Source of the DNA: CAZIVP01 sp964542915
GTDB taxonomy: Bacteria; Calditrichota; Calditrichia; Calditrichales; Calditrichaceae
Direction of reading: 5' to 3'
Assembly (NCBI GenBank): GCA_964542915.1
Contig: CAZIVP010000012.1
Coordinates: 1 to 64,000, forward strand
DNA: 64,000 nucleotides
The translations under genes and the position numbers were made by a program. The notes under the pieces were generated by a model. It was given only the letters and a program-made list of their open reading frames with translations, was not told the origin of the DNA and searched no databases. This document shows, piece after piece, positions 61,766-64,000 of the stretch (position 1 is its first letter; the number at the start of each line of letters is the position of its first letter).

Positions 61766-62728
61766 TTAATACTGATATCGTTTTCCCTGCCAGGTATCGC
61801 GTTCTTCAAGTAAGGCGTCGAAGCGTTGAAGCATTTCCGGCGGACGCACATGCCAGCGCGGAGCGATCAGCAAGTCCGGAGGCGCTTCTCCGAATAATCT
61901 TTGAATGACAATTTGCGGGTTAAGCCGTTCTATAAAATGTGATAATAAATCGAGGTATTCATGCGGCTCAAACAATTTGAACGGATTTTGCTGGTACATC
62001 TGAGCCAACGCAGTCCCTCTTACCACATGAAGTTGGTGAATCTTCAAAAAATCCAGCGGACGTTTCGAGAGCCAATCAGCCGTTTGCATCCACAGCGCCA
62101 TATCCTCCCACGGAAAACCGAAAATCAGATGGGTACACACCTTGATGCCCCGCGTTTTTGTCATTTCCAGGGCATCCAGATACGATTTCACGTCATGCCC
62201 TCGATTGATCCGCTTTAAGGTCGCATCCGAAATGGATTCCAGGCCATATTCAACCGTGATATCCCAGTTTTGATCCAATGATTCGAGATAATCCAGTTTC
62301 TCCCGATCAATGCAATCCGGACGCGTACCAATCGTAAGGCCAATAACATCGGGATGCGAAAGCGCTTCTTCATAGTATTGTTTTAACGTATCCAACGGCG
62401 CGTATGTATTGGAATAAGGCTGAAAATAAACGATATACTTGTTTGTCTTATAGCGTTTCTTCAGGAAATGTATACCTTCCTCAATCTGCCGGAAAATGGT
62501 TTTGCCGGCATCGTTGTAACGCGGATTAAAACTTTCATTATTACAATAGATACAGCCCCCTTTGGCTACCGTTCCGTCGCGGTTAGGGCATGTAAACCCG
62601 CCATCTACCGTCACTTTTTGGACCCGTTCTCCATAGCGATTTTTTTGATAATGGGCAAAACTGTTGTATCGCCTATCGTGTCCCCACGGGAACCTGGCGA
62701 CATTGCTATCTGTTATGGTGTTGTACAT
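61766..62728 (-). CDS. TIGR01212-family radical SAM protein (YhcC-like)
   Basis: The 320-residue protein has a cluster site of the type CPNRDG-x6-CIYC (TCPNRDGTVAKGGCIYC), FQPYSNTYAPLD, TIGTRPDC and VEYGLES, the hallmark of this radical SAM family. Its substrate is not known. AGGGG upstream of the ATG. Confidence 0.88.
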   Translation of the reverse strand: MYNTITDSNVARFPWGHDRRYNSFAHYQKNRYGERVQKVTVDGGFTCPNRDGTVAKGGCIYCNNESFNPRYNDAGKTIFRQIEEGIHFLKKRYKTNKYIVYFQPYSNTYAPLDTLKQYYEEALSHPDVIGLTIGTRPDCIDREKLDYLESLDQNWDITVEYGLESISDATLKRINRGHDVKSYLDALEMTKTRGIKVCTHLIFGFPWEDMALWMQTADWLSKRPLDFLKIHQLHVVRGTALAQMYQQNPFKLFEPHEYLDLLSHFIERLNPQIVIQRLFGEAPPDLLIAPRWHVRPPEMLQRFDALLEERDTWQGKRYQY

Positions 62729-62977
62729 AAATGCCCCTGTTTGTTTTCAATTCAGTATAATAGCTTAACTCAATATGGTCCCAAATTAATCATAGACGCG
62801 CTGCTTGCACTGTTTCCTAAAAGATCTTTAATGCTTTAAACGCGTTTACATTTTCAAACAAGGCCTCTTTCAAATCATACAATATGGGTAAGATTTTATC
62901 GATTCAATTCAATACAATCCTTCTATTTATTCCGGACCGCGCTGAGCTTAACTATAATGTAACGGTCGATCCAAGTT

Positions 62978-63478
62978 TTATAGTAGATGCAGGTCGTCTT
63001 TGGAAATCATAATCCAGTTTTCTTCATCCTTTTCAAAACGATCCCGTACAGCCCCTACCAATTTTTGGCGTACGACCAGCAAAAGTTTTGTATGGGTACG
63101 CAGATGCTTATCGTCTAATAACGTTTCCACCATCGGTTCTAATCCTTGTCCCTGCAATTCAAGCGGCCCGATTTCGTCGATGATAATCCAGACGGTTTGT
63201 TTTTTTCGGCACTGCATCAATATATGTCGCCCCCATTCAAAGGTATGCGCTAAAAACATGAATCGCCCTACCGGCTGCGTCAACTCGGTTTTCGTTTCGC
63301 TTCCGGTTGCTTCGAGACATCGGCTTTCACCGCTGGCAATATGTCTTAAATAACGGCGATTGTGAATAACCGGCGCCAGGAGCCCATCCAAAGATGGTTG
63401 GCGTTTACACCAGGCATTTAGAGTGGTTGTTTTGCCTGAAGCGACGGGACCGCTTAACATATAAACCGCTTGAACCAT
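62978..63478 (-). CDS. P-loop NTPase of the THEP1/NTPase_1 type
   Basis: The 166-residue protein has a P-loop GPVASGKTTTL, a Walker B-like IIIDEIGPLELQG, and GAVRDRF near the C-terminus, the pattern of the NTPase_1 (THEP1-like) nucleotide phosphatases of unclear biology. The start at 63478 follows GAGAGG; ATG at 63541 would extend the product and run toward the metG leader. It is divergent from metG. Confidence 0.75.
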   Translation of the reverse strand: MVQAVYMLSGPVASGKTTTLNAWCKRQPSLDGLLAPVIHNRRYLRHIASGESRCLEATGSETKTELTQPVGRFMFLAHTFEWGRHILMQCRKKQTVWIIIDEIGPLELQGQGLEPMVETLLDDKHLRTHTKLLLVVRQKLVGAVRDRFEKDEENWIMISKDDLHLL

Positions 63479-63584
63479 AAAACCTCTCGCGCCACAAAAT
63501 CGCCTTATTTGCATATTATAAAAGACCATTTTAAATTGCACGATTCATAATACGATTGCAAATGACAATTGATCGGAGACGAAC

Positions 63585-64000
63585 TTGGCCGAGAAAATTC
63601 TTGTTACAAGTGCATTGCCTTATGCGAACGGTCCCATTCACCTGGGCCATCTTGCCGGCGCCTATTTACCTGCGGATATATTTGTTCGTTACCACCGTCT
63701 GAAAGGTTCGGATGTGGTCTATATTTGCGGTTCTGATGAGCACGGTGTGCCTATTATGCTACGCGCCCGTGATGAAAACAAGTCGCCTCAGGAAGTCGTC
63801 GACCGTTTCCATGCGCTTAACAAGGATAGCTTTGAAAAATTTGGCATGAGTTTTGATTATTACGGCCGAACCTCCTCCAAATTGCATCACCAAACCAGCC
63901 AGGATTTTTTCCGAAAGCTTTCACAAAAAAATGAATTTATCACCAAAAACGAAAAGCAATTGTACGATCCGAAAGCGAACATGTTTTTAGCCGACCGTTT
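63585..64000 (+). CDS. metG: Methionyl-tRNA synthetase (partial, 3' end outside window)
   Basis: About 138 codons are visible. After the TTG start, the frame reads AEKILVTSALPYANGPIHLG, with the class I HIGH-like HLGH motif, then DVVYICGSDEHGVPIM, which is the methionyl-tRNA synthetase signature. The KMSKS part lies beyond the right edge. CGGAG six nt before TTG 63585 supports that start. It charges tRNA-Met for initiation and elongation. Confidence 0.95.
   Translation, partial: MAEKILVTSALPYANGPIHLGHLAGAYLPADIFVRYHRLKGSDVVYICGSDEHGVPIMLRARDENKSPQEVVDRFHALNKDSFEKFGMSFDYYGRTSSKLHHQTSQDFFRKLSQKNEFITKNEKQLYDPKANMFLADR

Noticed and set aside
1..64000. CRISPR, insertion sequences, attachment sites or defence islands
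   Set aside because: No repeat array, transposase, integrase or terminal inverted repeats was seen on either strand.

Overview
The window reads as a stretch of chromosome from a free-living Gram-negative bacterium of the FCB (Fibrobacteres-Chlorobi-Bacteroidetes) superphylum, most likely near Calditrichota or Ignavibacteria. This is an inference. The clues are a secreted subtilase with a C-terminal tail of the type IX secretion sorting type (an FPNPFN motif), a lipoprotein with an SNPLDPDNP start, several secreted or outer-membrane proteins of unknown function, a TolC channel and a FecR/CHASE2 locus. The gene content is almost entirely chromosomal and largely housekeeping. I see no rRNA, tRNA, CRISPR array, integrase, transposase or prophage. 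Gene density is high, with many 1-8 bp overlaps and frequent GTG or TTG starts backed by good Shine-Dalgarno sequences.

Layout. 1-4.1 kb (minus strand): lipoprotein, GAF/sigma54 activator and a PEGA-type Ser/Thr kinase that runs off the left edge. 4.4-9.7 kb: phosphodiesterase, then a minus-strand run of uppP, holA, ECF sigma factor, anti-sigma factor, membrane GAF protein and a small Cys-pair protein. 9.8-11.9 kb (plus): Dabb protein with a methyltransferase-like protein, glutaredoxin with groES, and a holin-like membrane protein. 11.9-18.4 kb (minus): secreted protein, FecR protein, large envelope protein and CHASE2 adenylate cyclase. This is probably an envelope-to-cAMP sensory locus and is the most interesting part of the window. 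18.6-24.2 kb (minus): nucleoside salvage operon cdd-udk-tdk-nupC-sppA-punA. 24.3-31.5 kb (minus): ssb, prfA, yqhQ-like, rpmE, rho, folC, small membrane protein, uppS.

31.9-43.6 kb (plus): lepA-lepB-hemW followed by a TPR protein, a secreted AsnB-annotated-type protein and YjbQ; then an acidic protein of unknown function, a DUF2520 Rossmann protein, a PHP phosphatase, a CoA-binding protein and a HEAT-like secreted protein. 43.7-54 kb: HD protein, SDR, FKBP isomerase, a two-gene glucosyl- or mannosylglycerate pathway, polX, plsX, a pteridine reductase-like SDR, an MBL hydrolase and a D-2-hydroxyacid dehydrogenase. 54.4-64 kb: TlpA-like thioredoxin, anmK, B3/4 protein, the sorted subtilase, a TerB/J-domain protein, TolC, a radical SAM protein, an NTPase and the start of metG.

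Regulation visible in the sequence: several promoters share a TTGANN - 16/17 - TATATT-like layout (rpmE, uppP, the 39.4 kb gene, the D-2-hydroxyacid dehydrogenase, with weaker copies elsewhere). Intrinsic terminators follow groES, ssb, rpmE, the acidic protein and the HEAT-like protein, and one lies between the convergent FKBP and glycosyltransferase genes. Function calls rest on motifs and family knowledge read by eye; no database search was possible.
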